DNA of 64,000 nt from Scheffersomyces stipitis CBS 6054 (taxonomy: Eukaryota; Ascomycota; Pichiomycetes; Serinales; Debaryomycetaceae). This document shows positions 8,841 to 20,636 of this stretch, piece after piece. The stretch lies in the NCBI RefSeq assembly GCF_000209165.1, contig NC_009068.1, positions 124,001-188,000 of the forward strand. The letters run 5' to 3'. The notes beneath the pieces were generated by a model. The model was not told the DNA's origin, searched no databases, and saw nothing but the letters and a program-made list of their open reading frames with translations. A program made the translations under genes and the position numbers. Numbering within the stretch: position 1 is the stretch's first letter; each line of letters begins with the position of its first letter.

Positions 8841-10850
8841 CTATCTTCTCCAGTTGTTCACCGGTGGAGCATACTGTTGTTGGATATGAGTCATTACACC
8901 ACCTTGTACAGGTACGTATTGACCATATGGATAACCTGGAGGTGCTACACCAGGAGGTGCTGGTACGGGGTAAGTTCCCGCCGGAATGAGTTGAGGATTC
9001 AAAGGTGAACGATGAGAAGAAGGCGGAGCAGCTGGACCTCCCTGGTGGTGCAATGCTGGAGGACCCTGTGGAGGACCCTGTTGATAGAAGTATTGTGGTT
9101 GTTGATTTGGAGACCAAACTTGCTGAATCTGTGGAGGAGGCAACTGAGGAGGAATCTGCTGCTGTCTGGGCGACTTTTGTTCCTGTTTGAAACCCTGATG
9201 GAAAAGATGTTGCTGAGGAGTACGTTGAGGCTGTTGTTGCTGAGGTTGAGGATAATGAGCCTGAGGTGGTTGTGGAGTTTGCTGCAGTTGAATCATGGAA
9301 ATAGCAGGACTGTGTTGAGGTTGGTGATGCTGTGGATTTGGAGTCTGTTGTAAAGGTGTACCCTGTTGTTGCTGTTGTTGCTGTTGTTGAGGTTGTTGAG
9401 TTTGCTCTTGTTGTTGAGGACCTTGTATAAAGGCAATTCTCTCAGAAGGCAACAAGGCTACAAGGTCTCTCAACAAGAAGCTGGGAACATCTGGAGGATC
9501 TCTCAATTCTGGTACAGGAGCTTCTTTTTTCGATACTTTAGCCAAAAGTTCAGCTCTTTCTTCAAAGAAGGCGGCAGACTTCAAGTCACCTATCACCTTG
9601 AAACAAGAGGCAGACCTGGCACAAGCATCAGAGGCATCCATAAGCTGGTCGTCGCATCTTTCATAGACACAACTCAAACCGTCCCAAGCTGTAGCAGTTC
9701 CGGGTGAGCTTTCATCGATTTGCAACCGTAACGCCTGCGAATAGGCTGCCAAGGCATCGGGCAACTGCTTCAACTCCAAATACAACTTCCCTACAGCGAG
9801 CCACGTGATGGGCGAGTTCGAGGCTCTACGTAAAGCAACCTGGTAAGAATCATATGCCAACCGAGGTTGGTCTACGAGAGAATACGCTTTTCCGAGCAAG
9901 TACCACGGTAAGAAGTCACCGTCGTTTTTGGGCTGTTCTGATTCCTTTTCCTTTTCCAAGTCAATGATTTTAGAAAGTAAGTTAATGGCCGTTTCGGCAT
10001 TATTTCTGTCGTTGCTGAAGAGAAGCAAGTACGAGTGAGTCATCAAGATACGTGGTGACATTCCAACGGCCTTTTCTGACTGCTCACATGCCTGGATGGC
10101 TCCAGCGATATCGTTAGCTCTTTCTTTGGCTGTTGATAAAGCACACCAGAGAGCAATATGTTCGTCGATTCTCGACAATGGAGGAGGTGGAAGAGAAAGA
10201 GTTGCAGTCAATTCTGCAATTGACAACTCGATGCTTCCATCAGCAGCAGCAATAGCTGCCAATTCAGCATGAGCAGCTCTGGCAGTTTCGATATCAGCAG
10301 TAGAAAACTGATGGATTGAGTCTGGTAAAAGCGACAAACAGTGGGTCAACGAACCGGCAGCATGACTTCTGGCGCCGACACGTATTAATGTTTGAGCCAG
10401 CAAGAGCCAAAGCGAAGCATCGGTCTCAGCAAGTTGCAAAGCCGTCTGGATAGCCTGGTGAGCCTGGTCGTTGAGACCAATGAGTAAGTAACATTCTGCC
10501 AACTCCTTAAAAACTGCTGGCTGCTTGAGCAAAGAGGGAAACAGTTCTAACAGCTTATTCAATTTGTCGATGGCACTTTGGGTTCCTATCGTTTCGTTGA
10601 GGCTGATATCGTTAAGTCTAAGCGAAGAAGCCAATCCACAGAGGGCAGCAGCATTGGAAGGATCATGCACAACAGCGTTTTCAAACGACTTGATAGCGGG
10701 AACAACGAGACCTAAAGTATTGGCACAGTTCCCACAGGCTATCCACGTTTCTGTAGCTGATGATGCGTAGTCAGAGAGCAGCTTGTCGTGGAGTCGCTGG
10801 CGTTTAGACCCAGGCGAAAGCTCCTGGGAGGGTCTTTTGGCAGCGTACAT
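8841..10850 (-). CDS. Ssn6/Cyc8-like TPR transcriptional corepressor (divergent, short form)
   Basis: The 669-residue protein has two halves. Residues ~30-430 are tandem TPR motifs. The last ones resemble Ssn6 most closely: PWYLLGKAYSLVDQPRLAYD, TWLAVGKLYLELKQLPDALA and WDGLSCVYERCDDQLMDASD match successive TPRs 8-10 of Cyc8, including the conserved Tyr-Glu-x-Cys segment. Residues ~470-640 are Gln/Pro-rich with polyQ runs, typical of fungal corepressors. In Ssn6-Tup1 the TPRs dock DNA-bound repressors and Tup1. The start MYAAKRPSQELSPGSKRQR carries a basic nuclear-localisation-like patch. It is much shorter than Ssn6 of Candida or Saccharomyces (about 1000 aa) and the early TPRs lack the usual W-x-x-LG pattern, so it may be a second, diverged paralogue. 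It reads out of a 6.2-kb gene-free region. Confidence 0.78.
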   Translation of the reverse strand: MYAAKRPSQELSPGSKRQRLHDKLLSDYASSATETWIACGNCANTLGLVVPAIKSFENAVVHDPSNAAALCGLASSLRLNDISLNETIGTQSAIDKLNKLLELFPSLLKQPAVFKELAECYLLIGLNDQAHQAIQTALQLAETDASLWLLLAQTLIRVGARSHAAGSLTHCLSLLPDSIHQFSTADIETARAAHAELAAIAAADGSIELSIAELTATLSLPPPPLSRIDEHIALWCALSTAKERANDIAGAIQACEQSEKAVGMSPRILMTHSYLLLFSNDRNNAETAINLLSKIIDLEKEKESEQPKNDGDFLPWYLLGKAYSLVDQPRLAYDSYQVALRRASNSPITWLAVGKLYLELKQLPDALAAYSQALRLQIDESSPGTATAWDGLSCVYERCDDQLMDASDACARSASCFKVIGDLKSAAFFEERAELLAKVSKKEAPVPELRDPPDVPSFLLRDLVALLPSERIAFIQGPQQQEQTQQPQQQQQQQQQGTPLQQTPNPQHHQPQHSPAISMIQLQQTPQPPQAHYPQPQQQQPQRTPQQHLFHQGFKQEQKSPRQQQIPPQLPPPQIQQVWSPNQQPQYFYQQGPPQGPPALHHQGGPAAPPSSHRSPLNPQLIPAGTYPVPAPPGVAPPGYPYGQYVPVQGGVMTHIQQQYAPPVNNWRR

Positions 10851-13800
10851 TCTATTGATTTATGAGATGAAAATGTGATTATACAAAGGAAAGTTGATTG
10901 TATATCCTCGAGTATCTTCTGGCTTTAGTGTAAAAAAAGTGGAAGAGCTGGTTGCACTGTTAGTGTTTGCTGGAACAGGTGGAAAGGTATAGCGGTAGAA
11001 AATGTTAATGTTGTGCTGGTATAGACAACGGTAAGTTAATTAGAGCTAGTGGATGAACAGGTGGTTACTTATCTATGATATGAGGGCCACTGTAAGATGA
11101 AAATTCTTAGATGAAAGTTCTGATAAAAAAATTATGGACTTGCGAACAAATAGGCGAGGATTCTTTTATAGTCAGCAGTTCTTTTTCCGTGACACTTGAA
11201 GGATCTATCTCGCAGAGCTAGTGAATACGCTGGGTTGCAGTTGAGATGACGTAGTTGTGAGCTCTAATATGAAATGTGAATTCAAAACAAAAACAAAAAC
11301 TATAATACCGTAATGATAAGAAGAGAAGAAGTACATAAAATTCACAAATGGGAGTTGGCCCTTTTTTAAAAGCCATTTTCCAGAAATCATGAACATTTCG
11401 ATTTGGAGGTTACTTTTGTCTGTCAGGAGCGCCCGGTCCAGAAATGCATGCATAAAAAATATCTGCAACATTAGCAGAAAAATAATCCCAGCAAGAGAAT
11501 TATGCGAGTGACAAAAATAAATCTAAACTTAAAGCCTCTAGCCACTTCCAACAATTTTGGCTAGCAATGGGTGGCGACCTCCTGCACCCCCTCCGATCAT
11601 AGGGGTCCTGTTTGTGGGGCTCTGAACTTTGGGCAACTTGATCCATAGTCTTGACTACGAGTGTAAGCCACAAGTATCAAGTCCTAACCACTTCACATTC
11701 CCTCTTAGCCAAGGTTGTTGCGTTCCAAAAACATCTGCTGATAGTTTCAATGCGCTACGTGATATCATAGGACCTGTAACAGATTGAATATCATATACGC
11801 ACGAATGCATTTTTAAAGTTAGATTTGTACTTATATTTTTCTGCATAAAGGAAGAATAGGTATGCAACTGTCATGCAAACGCACCGGAGACTGACAACAT
11901 AGAGATACTTGTATACTCAGCCTAACACGCGAAAATTTAACAATTCTCCTACACACCCCTAGTTTCATGTATATTTCGGGCTCAGCACCCCCCTCCAAGA
12001 AGTTTCGACAACATATGGTTGACGCTCACTTCCATGGTCTTGATGTGCGCCTTGCCTTCTATATTTACGGTCATAGTTTTTATTTTTTTGTCTTTATTTT
12101 TTTAATTTCTAATTCTGATTCTTGAGAATATTTTCTTCTTCCATTTAACGACAGGATGTCTTCAAGGTGATTCAGAATAATTACTTATTTTCAATGCCTT
12201 GCATATGTTGCATGAATTAAATGTTGATGTGTGGAAGGGTCACGTGATACATTGCATCCGGAATGGAATATGATGAGGTGAAGATCGTTCCTTTTCTACA
12301 GTGAAATTTGCCCGTACCAGACCTACAAAGAGTGTCTATTCCTCAAGTAGGTCAATAAACTCGCCATTTGAACACCACATATAACGAAATTGTATTACAG
12401 TTTGCTGTGAATTTTATTTACTGCCAGCTGTCGAGATTTACAATCAGAATGGCTTGTTTCTGTAACTTTCTCCTATTATGTCGTCCTCAGCTTCCAAACG
12501 CATAACGGAATGAAATTATGTACAGTTTGGCTTGTATTGTCCTAGATCGTCTCAGTCAATCGCACAAACAATAATGTCCTTCGTAAAACGTTGGGTCCAA
12601 GCAGGGGTCATGGAACCGAGCTGTCTTTAGCTTCACATGCCCTAAATTTTGACATTCCATAGATTTCTTTAAATTTGGGGGATGGTACTTACTAGCCGGC
12701 GCTAAGGCCTGTTGCAATTTGTAACGGACCTGATCTGTCTAATGAGCCACCACTATAGACCACAATGATGAGAAATATGGTGGTTTTGACAATTGGCTCA
12801 GAAAATTTGTGTAAGGCTACGATAATCAAAAAAAATATTACACATCATGGTGTACTACCAAAATAAAACTGGTTGCTAGATAAGAATCAGGTCTGATGTT
12901 CGGCGCATTGTATTGAATGTACTAAGACAATGAGAAAATAGCCACTGGTGGAAAATTGTAATTATCTAGAGCTAGCACTTCCCACAATCACCAATAATCG
13001 TATAGGTGACGCCCTGTCTTCTCCCAGATCCAGATAATTCTTCAGAAGCTGAGGCCGCACAGAAAGCAAACAGGAAAGAAAAGGAACAAGTTCCTATGCA
13101 CAAAGGTGTGCTAATATGTGTGATCCTTTCCCCGAAGACATAGCACTAGATAAAGTAAAAAGAAAAAGATAATTATGGCGAAGGCTACAATCGTCTATCT
13201 GGTGTGGTCATTATATGCTGAAACATGTATAGAATAGAAAGTAAGGTTCAGTAACTTAATAGTTACAAAGCCGCCGCAAAGTTATTCACTGTGTGTCGAC
13301 AACTAGAGGGGGCCAACCAGTATTTATATCCCACGGCAGAGCCAAAGCAAAAATTGATCTCCTTTTTACATGCAATAGTATAATAAACATGGGTTATGCA
13401 TATAAAATACTTGTCATTGGAAAAATAATCCCCTCTCATTATGAAATATATGTACATCGGAAAAAAGACGTTGTAGCTCTATTTGTTGGAGAGCGCTCGA
13501 TCAATAATATTCGGGAACAATCAAGGTCCATAGTTTATGCATATTTTGTAGAATTATTATCTGTGATGCAGTGTACTTCTGTCTTCGCAAATCCTATTGT
13601 TACGTCTGTAGATTCAGTTACGCATCAAATTGTGTTTATCTCAGTGTCAGTGACTTCCAGCAAATTGTGATATGAAATAGAAGATATTTAATTCCCTAGT
13701 AATAAAGTTTCGCATTTAGTCACTTTAGTGGCTGACTTTTTCCAAAAATGTCCTTAGATTGCCTCTCTTCCTAATTTTAGCCATATTTTTCGTTCTGCAT

Positions 13801-14193
13801 CAAATTGAAAATAGTCGTCAGTATGTATGCAAGGAGCACTTTCCCAAAATTGGAATTTTTTGATTTAAATTTTTTTATTTTTTACGACCATTCTTCCTAA
13901 TCTCAGTTTCACCATTGAAATTCTGAACCTGACTTAGTCTTTTAAGAACAATTATGTGGCTATGTAAGTGAGGATGGAGAAAAATCGTCTGCTCTTTGTT
14001 CCCCTCTATTGTTCTCCTGTACTGCCCATCACTTGGAGCTCACAATTCCGTAGCTTTTTATTATGATCCAAACAGTATTGATGGCAAGATATCAAGAAGT
14101 CATGAAATTCACCCCGTATATAGTAGCCCAGTCCTGCTGCCGGTTTATAAACCTTCCTGATTAGGCCTGATCTACATCCTCATCAAAGGGTAT

Positions 14194-14224
14194 CTGGAAT
14201 TCTAGATAGTTCAAACTATTCCAG
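14194..14224. repeat. Imperfect inverted repeat
   Basis: CTGGAAT ... AGTT and AACT ATTCCAG form an 11-bp stem with a 7-nt bulge on one side and a 2-nt loop. It may be a chance hairpin. Confidence 0.35.
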
Positions 14225-16801
14225 AAATAATTTCATTTCCTAATAGATCTGTAGGCAAATAGGCGCATATGCAGTGAGTGCTTAGTAGTTCAGCAAAATA
14301 ACAGCGCTTATTTGCGTGGCTTACCTGATTCTGTCTGAACCAACTGCTCTCCAACTTCTGAGTCCCCCGAGTACTGTGAGAATACTTCTATCTACTCCTA
14401 TATACCCATAAATCTTAGTCACGTAATTAGATTTGTGGAAAAGTAACTGGAAACTATACGTATAGTATAATAGAAAAGAAATAGTTCGTTCTATGGGACA
14501 ATCGCCAGCGGCATGGTGCATGCAGATAATTTTAACCTACACTATACATGAAATCTCCAACAAGGTTAGAATTACACGAAACTTTGCTTGAATATGTACA
14601 ATTTAGATTATGCAGTGTCTAAATTATCACCACATGGAATTGTGATTTATTAAGTACAACTTTATATTTTGAACAAATGAAAACTGAGACTTGAACACGA
14701 GGAAGTCTCCATTCCAGCCGTGTAGGGCATCCGTGTACATTGGACAAATTCTAGTATCGATTGTGCCTATCTATACTTCGGCATAGTACTTTAAGTCCCA
14801 GAGATTAGGTCACAATCACAGTTTATTTTCTTTCTGCGGTTTCACGGTGTTATGAGAGATAATCAGCCCTACCGATATTATCTTCTTGTGTTGTTATTAT
14901 TTGCACGAGTATGAACTGTTCATTTGTATTGAGCAATGGCCGTTGTTTGCTTTTTCTCTCGTAATTCAATGTATATGCGCTTTGTGTTGAGTCAAGATTT
15001 TACAATTTCCTCATCCGCATAATTCACATTTTTGCGTCAAACTTGTGGACAGATAGAACCGACGAATTTTGGTACCTGTTGGAAGTGTGGGCCGTTCCAA
15101 TAGAAAAGGAGCCGGTACCGATAAGGTGCGTTGTTTTCTTTGGAATGCTCAGCCTTGACTGAAGGAGCAAAGAATCTCATTTATCTCTCGCGACTATATA
15201 ACTTAGGCTAAATGAGATGCTTTCTCCATCCAATGCATTCTGCTCTCGTGTTAGAGATGGATCGATGACTGTTTGCGATTGGGTGAAAATTTTCCGTCTT
15301 CGAAGGCACCTAGAGAATTTTTATTTTTGATGCATCATCATATAGATAATATATACTACACGAATGGTAGCATGCAGTTACAGTACGTATGTAGTGCATA
15401 AGAATTATTCTTGAATGAAGTCACCTGTGCATGATATGTAAAGCCTAACCTTAATTTACAGATGATAAAAAATATTACTAATGGAACAATAAAATAGGAA
15501 GCATTAGCCAACTCGAGTAACTCTATAAAGTTCAATCGATTTTAGAACCCGTACACAAATAAGAGAAAGACTAAAGCTTTATTATCAGGCGACCGGTCAC
15601 CTCGCTCGTAGTTAACCTTTTAGCAATAACATTCCAGTTAAGTCATTCCACACTTTTCTCATTTAGTATATGAACCTGGTACGATCTGCATTTCGTCTTT
15701 GGGCATCCTATCCGAGAAACGACCAAGCATGACTATAGCAAAACATATGCATTCGGTCCGCAATTCAAGATGTAAAGCTTACTGCACGCACCACATACTG
15801 GATACAGACGACAAGTGCAGTTATCAGTTTCATGTATGTAGACGCCTGCGGCGATGGATAAAGGCTCCCACTGGAATTAGACAGAGTGTGGAAAAACCGC
15901 GAATCTCAACTGAATGTTTGTACATCGTCTGGTATATGACTCTCTCTTGTGACTGAAGGCAGCAAAGGACAAGGTGTGAACATTTCTTGAAGGTACAAAA
16001 AACGTTGCTTGCATTATAGTTGCCCCCAGCAAACGTAATACAATGGGCAGCATGAATTTGATCGCTCATGTATGGAAACCAGTACAAAATGTATTTAGTT
16101 CCTGTGACGACCGATTAAAATAATGACGAAATTATTGAGCCCATCAGATCCCCCACGGTTTGTAACGAGGTGGCTTGTTGTGTTTTACTGTTTCATTTCC
16201 AGACTTACATTTGGGCACTGCCCATATGCGCACAGTTCTAAAACCATGAGTGGGCTCAGTAGGGTAGGGACGTTTGCTGGCCGTGGATTATCACACCTCA
16301 CAATGCAACTAATTATAATTTGGTCACCGTAGGATGCAGCCTCGCTTTGTGCAGTAAGTAGGATGAATGAAACATTCTTTTATATTATTATGAAAATACG
16401 GTTGCCATCGACATTCTCCAAACTAAACCTTAAGGGGAACCTACGAATTTAGGTCTCAATCTGAGGATCAATAAATAACTACCTAAATGGGCAATATTAG
16501 GTTTAAGTTTCAACTAAAGAAGCAGGTCTTAGCTAGGTTCTATTTATGCACCGATGAACCTTCAACTGACTTTATTATTCCTGAAATTTCACTTGGAGCA
16601 TATCCGCTTTTGATTGTTGAATTTTGTCCCTATTTTCCACCAATCTCTTCGAATTTTTCACAGGCTAATCTTACACTAGATCATGAACCAGAGTCATCAG
16701 GGACTACCGAATCTCGGTTACGTGGCGACGATAAGACTTGCGTATTGACAAAATTTTGTCGAACAATTTCATATTTTAACAGGGGAATTGGACCAGACAA
16801 C

Positions 16802-16833
16802 ACTCTAGCCCAGCATAACTCTAGCCCAGCATA
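16802..16833 (+). repeat. 16-bp perfect tandem duplication
   Basis: Two adjacent exact copies of ACTCTAGCCCAGCATA are present, about 265 bp upstream of GEP3. It looks like a recent slippage duplication. Confidence 0.7.
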
Positions 16834-17098
16834 GTGAAAACTGTGATTTTGCCCGTTTTATTATCTTTTGTATCATGGCTGGTAGTAGCAGAATTTTCTG
16901 TTCTAACGAGCGGTTCCTGTTCAGACAAGCGGAGGCAGTTCCGCAATTGAGCTTCGCATTCTAAAAGAGATTCCGCACCTGATGTGCAGTTCGAACAGTC
17001 GCAGGGTTACCCGGCCAGGCCACTAATCTTCAAATTTTTCACTCACATATAACGGTTTTTTGCAGCTTGAATTACTACCAGATATCTGCCGAAACTGA

Positions 17099-19129
17099 AT
17101 GATACGATACAGTGGGTTCTCTGTAGTGAGGAGCTGTTTGAGTCGGACGTTTTCCCGAAACAACTCGGCGCTTTCAACTGCTATAACTTCTTCGCTATTG
17201 ACAAATCTCTTTCCAACATGCAAATCCTGTGGAGTCAGATTGCAATCACTGGATCCCAAAGGTCCAGGCTACTATATTCTCGAGGAGTCAAAACCAGCTA
17301 AAAGATTTGTAAAATCTGAAGATCAAGTGTTTGCGAAGTATGTCAACGACTTGAGCCTAGAAGATAAAAAATTGCTTATCAATGAGGATTCTAAGAAGGT
17401 TTCCGATTCCGAATCTAGGTCTGAGTCTCAAGACTTGAGCAATGAAGCAGACATAGATTCCCTGTTGGTCAACAGTTTGGGCAACAAGGATTACTATGCT
17501 TCTGAGATTAAGAAGGTGTCTCAAAAGGACAAGTTCAAATTGGAAGAAAAGTATAACGATTCTGTTGAGTGTGTAAGATGTCGTGATGCTACCTACAGAT
17601 CTAACTTCAAGAACTTCTCTCAGCAGGAATATCCTTTAGAGCTTTTAGACAATATTATGTCGAGAATCCCTCCTCATGAGCAGATAGTCTATATAGTCAA
17701 TGCTCAAGACTTCCCAATGTCGATCAATCCGAAAATTTTCCAATATCGTCTGTCAAATGAATTGAAGTTCATTGTTAACAAGGCTGATTTGCTCTTCAAG
17801 TCGATCAATTTGAGCAAGAACTATGGCCAGACCTTCTTTTCGGACTATTTGTTCCACAAATACAGAGTCCCAAAGGAAAATGTCATGGTTGTTAGTGGTA
17901 CCAACTACTGGGATTTTGACAAGGTTTTAGACTTTGTAGATGACAACAGTTACTTAATAGGAAATGTCAATTGTGGAAAGTCCACTATTATCAAGGGCAT
18001 GCTCTACACTATTGATAAGCTGAATAAAAGGAAGAAATTTATGTCGAGTCGTGAAAGAACGAAAATGGAGAAAGAACAGGATATGTTGATCAATAGAGCC
18101 AGCAGAATGAAAGCCATGACAGCCGGAGAAAAAAAGAAGGAGAAGAAACGCTACGAAATGTTGTTCAGGTCCAAAGTGGGTCCTGGAGTTTCTCACATTC
18201 CGGGATTCACTAGAGGGTTTATTCAGATAGACTTGGAGGATATGGATAAGACAATCTACGATGTGCCAGGATTTGTTAATAGCGAAAACCAGTTGATACA
18301 CCATCATGACATCTACAACAAGATCAGCTCGCCCAAAATTTTGAAACAGATCCACAAAGGAGTCAAAGTCTACGACAAGGGAACGTACACTTCTAAATAC
18401 ATCACAGCCAAAGGGGGACAGAGTTTGACGATTGGGGGACTCTTTTTCTTGAACTTTCCCCAGAAGTCAATGTATCAGTTGAGAAACTGTATCAATCACG
18501 ATTTCCATTTGTTCAGCAACTTCTCCAGGGCCGTTTATATAAGTTCGAACTTGTCTAAATATCCTGGTATGGGCAGCAAATTCTTTATAGAACATGACGA
18601 CAGTTCATTGAAAGAATTGAGGAGGTTCATCATTCCTCCTTTCCATGGCTCAATCGATTTAGTTATACAGAACTTGGGCCATATCAATATCAAGCCTACT
18701 GGACGTAAGGAGACTAATCAGCCATTGATCTTATACTTACCTCCTGGGGTTGAAGCGATTATCAGGTTGCCCATTACGAACTACATTGCTAAGACGTTTA
18801 CAGGGCGCGATGCCAAAGGCAACCCTTTGAGAAAGGAGAATATCTTAACTAAGGGAGTATTGGCACTTCAGAGATATACTGCCAAGTACCCGTTCTACAG
18901 TACTCTCATAAGCGCCAATAAAGGAGCTGAAGTGTCCCTGGAATTGGCTCTTATCTTGAAAAGTGAAGCTACATGTGAGCCTGTGACGGACGCGGAACAA
19001 GAGAGATTGGTGAAGCAGGATTTTGCCAGAATTGGCGAATGGGCTACCATAGCCAGAGGCGTAGAATGTAACTATAACGAGAGAACTGTCGTAGACGAAA
19101 GAAACAAGTTCGACTACTGGATGGAATAG
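17099..19129 (+). CDS. GEP3: Mitochondrial circularly permuted GTPase Gep3 (Mtg3), small-ribosome assembly
   Basis: The 676-residue protein is a YqeH/YlqF-type GTPase with permuted G motifs: G4 (NKAD, ~residue 226) precedes G1 (GNVNCGKST, ~286-294) and G3 (DVPG, ~387). Two CxxC pairs (C41/C44 and near 157-160) form the zinc-ribbon-like N-terminal module of this family. Segments such as VSHIPGFTR, the GGQSLTIGGLFFL block and IPPFHGSIDLV follow the Gep3 pattern. The N-terminus is Arg/Ser-rich without acidic residues and looks like a mitochondrial presequence. Gep3 is needed for biogenesis of the mitochondrial 37S subunit and interacts genetically with prohibitins. It is longer than the S. cerevisiae protein (about 556 aa), with an acidic insertion at ~110-135 and a Lys/Arg-rich insertion after the P-loop. 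Confidence 0.9.
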   Translation: MIRYSGFSVVRSCLSRTFSRNNSALSTAITSSLLTNLFPTCKSCGVRLQSLDPKGPGYYILEESKPAKRFVKSEDQVFAKYVNDLSLEDKKLLINEDSKKVSDSESRSESQDLSNEADIDSLLVNSLGNKDYYASEIKKVSQKDKFKLEEKYNDSVECVRCRDATYRSNFKNFSQQEYPLELLDNIMSRIPPHEQIVYIVNAQDFPMSINPKIFQYRLSNELKFIVNKADLLFKSINLSKNYGQTFFSDYLFHKYRVPKENVMVVSGTNYWDFDKVLDFVDDNSYLIGNVNCGKSTIIKGMLYTIDKLNKRKKFMSSRERTKMEKEQDMLINRASRMKAMTAGEKKKEKKRYEMLFRSKVGPGVSHIPGFTRGFIQIDLEDMDKTIYDVPGFVNSENQLIHHHDIYNKISSPKILKQIHKGVKVYDKGTYTSKYITAKGGQSLTIGGLFFLNFPQKSMYQLRNCINHDFHLFSNFSRAVYISSNLSKYPGMGSKFFIEHDDSSLKELRRFIIPPFHGSIDLVIQNLGHINIKPTGRKETNQPLILYLPPGVEAIIRLPITNYIAKTFTGRDAKGNPLRKENILTKGVLALQRYTAKYPFYSTLISANKGAEVSLELALILKSEATCEPVTDAEQERLVKQDFARIGEWATIARGVECNYNERTVVDERNKFDYWME

Positions 19130-20508
19130 CGCGACTTAATTTGTACATATCAGGAAAGATTCCATCCGTGTACTATAGAATCCATTTGTATATAGATTGG
19201 GGCATGTATATATTGACGAAGCATGAATATTTCATGTTGGTACGAATAGGGCAAAATAGATTTGAAAACTTAAAATTGCACGTAATATCAAGACAGACAC
19301 GGTCTCGATTGGCTTCGCAGGGGTCTATTTGTTTGTTATTAAGACATTTGGCACATCTAACTAAAGTAGACTAAGCGATTACAACGCCTCGAAATTCGTT
19401 AACAACGATTTAGCTAAACCAGTAGGCGAGTTTAAGCATGTAATATAGACGCGATATAAACACCCCTGTGACATTTGGCAGTAATACACCAGATGTCTTG
19501 AATCATGATGTTGTCGAGAATTGCGTAAGGACCCTGACCCCAGGAAATGTTGCAGAGTTGTCAGTGCAACAAAGTCGATTCTTAGTTTGAAACGTCTGTT
19601 CGTAGTTTGACCCAGCCATTCTATATTCCTTGCAGTTGACAATGGCTCTGTTTCATATACATATTGCATATTCCACTTCAAACCGTCCTGGATAGAATAT
19701 TGTCTGAAAATCTTCAGGAGCGACAATCTTCAAACTGAAACGGATCTACGACGCCAATACGAAACGCCAATACGAGCCCACCATGTTCTTCGTCTATTTC
19801 ATTCACAACCTCAGGTTATACCTTGCCATCACCAAACACGCAACACGGTACTGAAGCTTCCAGAAAGCGCCTTAATTACGTTCTACGCGAGATGTTTAAA
19901 TTGGCTTCGAGGTCAAACTAAATGTCAAAGGGTTGTTTTAGTTTCGCACCCAAGGCGGCAGAGCAAGTTCCCCTTCATCCCTTGCCATGCAACGTCTTTT
20001 TAGAGGCTCCATTTCAAGGTGACAAATAAGTACGCAATGCAGAATTAGACAAACGGCACAGTGTCTCAAAGAGCCTACGGACCAATTAACAGACGAAACT
20101 TGGCCAAGTAGGAACCGCAGCAATTCACAATGACCGTTTCATTTAAAGTAGTCGTCGAAATCTTCAATAATGGTAGTCGAAACCAACAATATTAGCTACA
20201 AACATACAAAGCGGGGGGGAAATATTTTGTAGCACTAACAATCCCTTATAGTTAAACAGAATAATATACAATCTGAAACAATAAAAAATAGACTTAGGCA
20301 TTCCACTTCACATCATAAAATACAATGGGTGTAGATAATATTATAATCACAACAATTCATACTCTGTCAAAACAGATTTTCTGTGCTTGAGGTCGGAATG
20401 AGACTTGTATCAGCGGCGTAATCGTTCTCTTCCTCTGATTACACCACTGCTATGCTCTTTATTCCTGGCACACTTATCGCCCCAGCAGGAGTTGCAACAC
20501 CAGCGCGT

Positions 20509-20514
20509 ACGCGT
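20509..20514. promoter_or_regulatory. MluI cell-cycle box (ACGCGT)
   Basis: ACGCGT is the Mbp1/Swi6 (MBF) target of G1/S genes in yeasts. It lies 650 bp upstream of the Ser-rich gene, with a second copy 122 bp further downstream. Function is inferred. Confidence 0.4.
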
Positions 20515-20630
20515 CTTCGCTCTCATGGCGGCTATCCACATCTCATTAACCCGCTTTTAGTTAGGTAATTCCGATCGTGCATGCAAGGAGTTGCGCAGAG
20601 AGCGTGTGTTCGCGGATGGTGTGCATGGAA

Positions 20631-20636
20631 ACGCGT
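20631..20636. promoter_or_regulatory. MluI cell-cycle box (ACGCGT), second copy
   Basis: This second ACGCGT, 529 bp upstream of the Ser-rich gene, makes a paired MBF-type arrangement. Function is inferred. Confidence 0.4.

Larger units (their letters stand above)
10851..17098. promoter_or_regulatory. 6.2-kb gene-free divergent region between the Ssn6-like gene and GEP3
   Basis: This is the largest gene-free stretch in the window, with a gene start at each end. The longest frames (13293-13670, 125 codons; 16487-16834, 115 codons) have no recognisable protein features. I see no tRNA, no LTR pair and no long repeat. Present are several CCCCT/AGGGG stress-element-like motifs (for example around 11587-11608, 11950 and 11985), a CACGTG at 12241-12246, a stem-forming segment at 14194-14224 and a 16-bp tandem duplication at 16802-16833. 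It may be an extended promoter or decayed sequence; a centromere is not excluded. Confidence 0.4.

Noticed and set aside
13293..13670. 125-codon frame in the gene desert
   Set aside because: No domain or family resemblance and no biased codon use; probably chance.
16487..16834. 115-codon frame upstream of GEP3
   Set aside because: Same reasons; it also runs into a tandem 16-bp duplication at its end.
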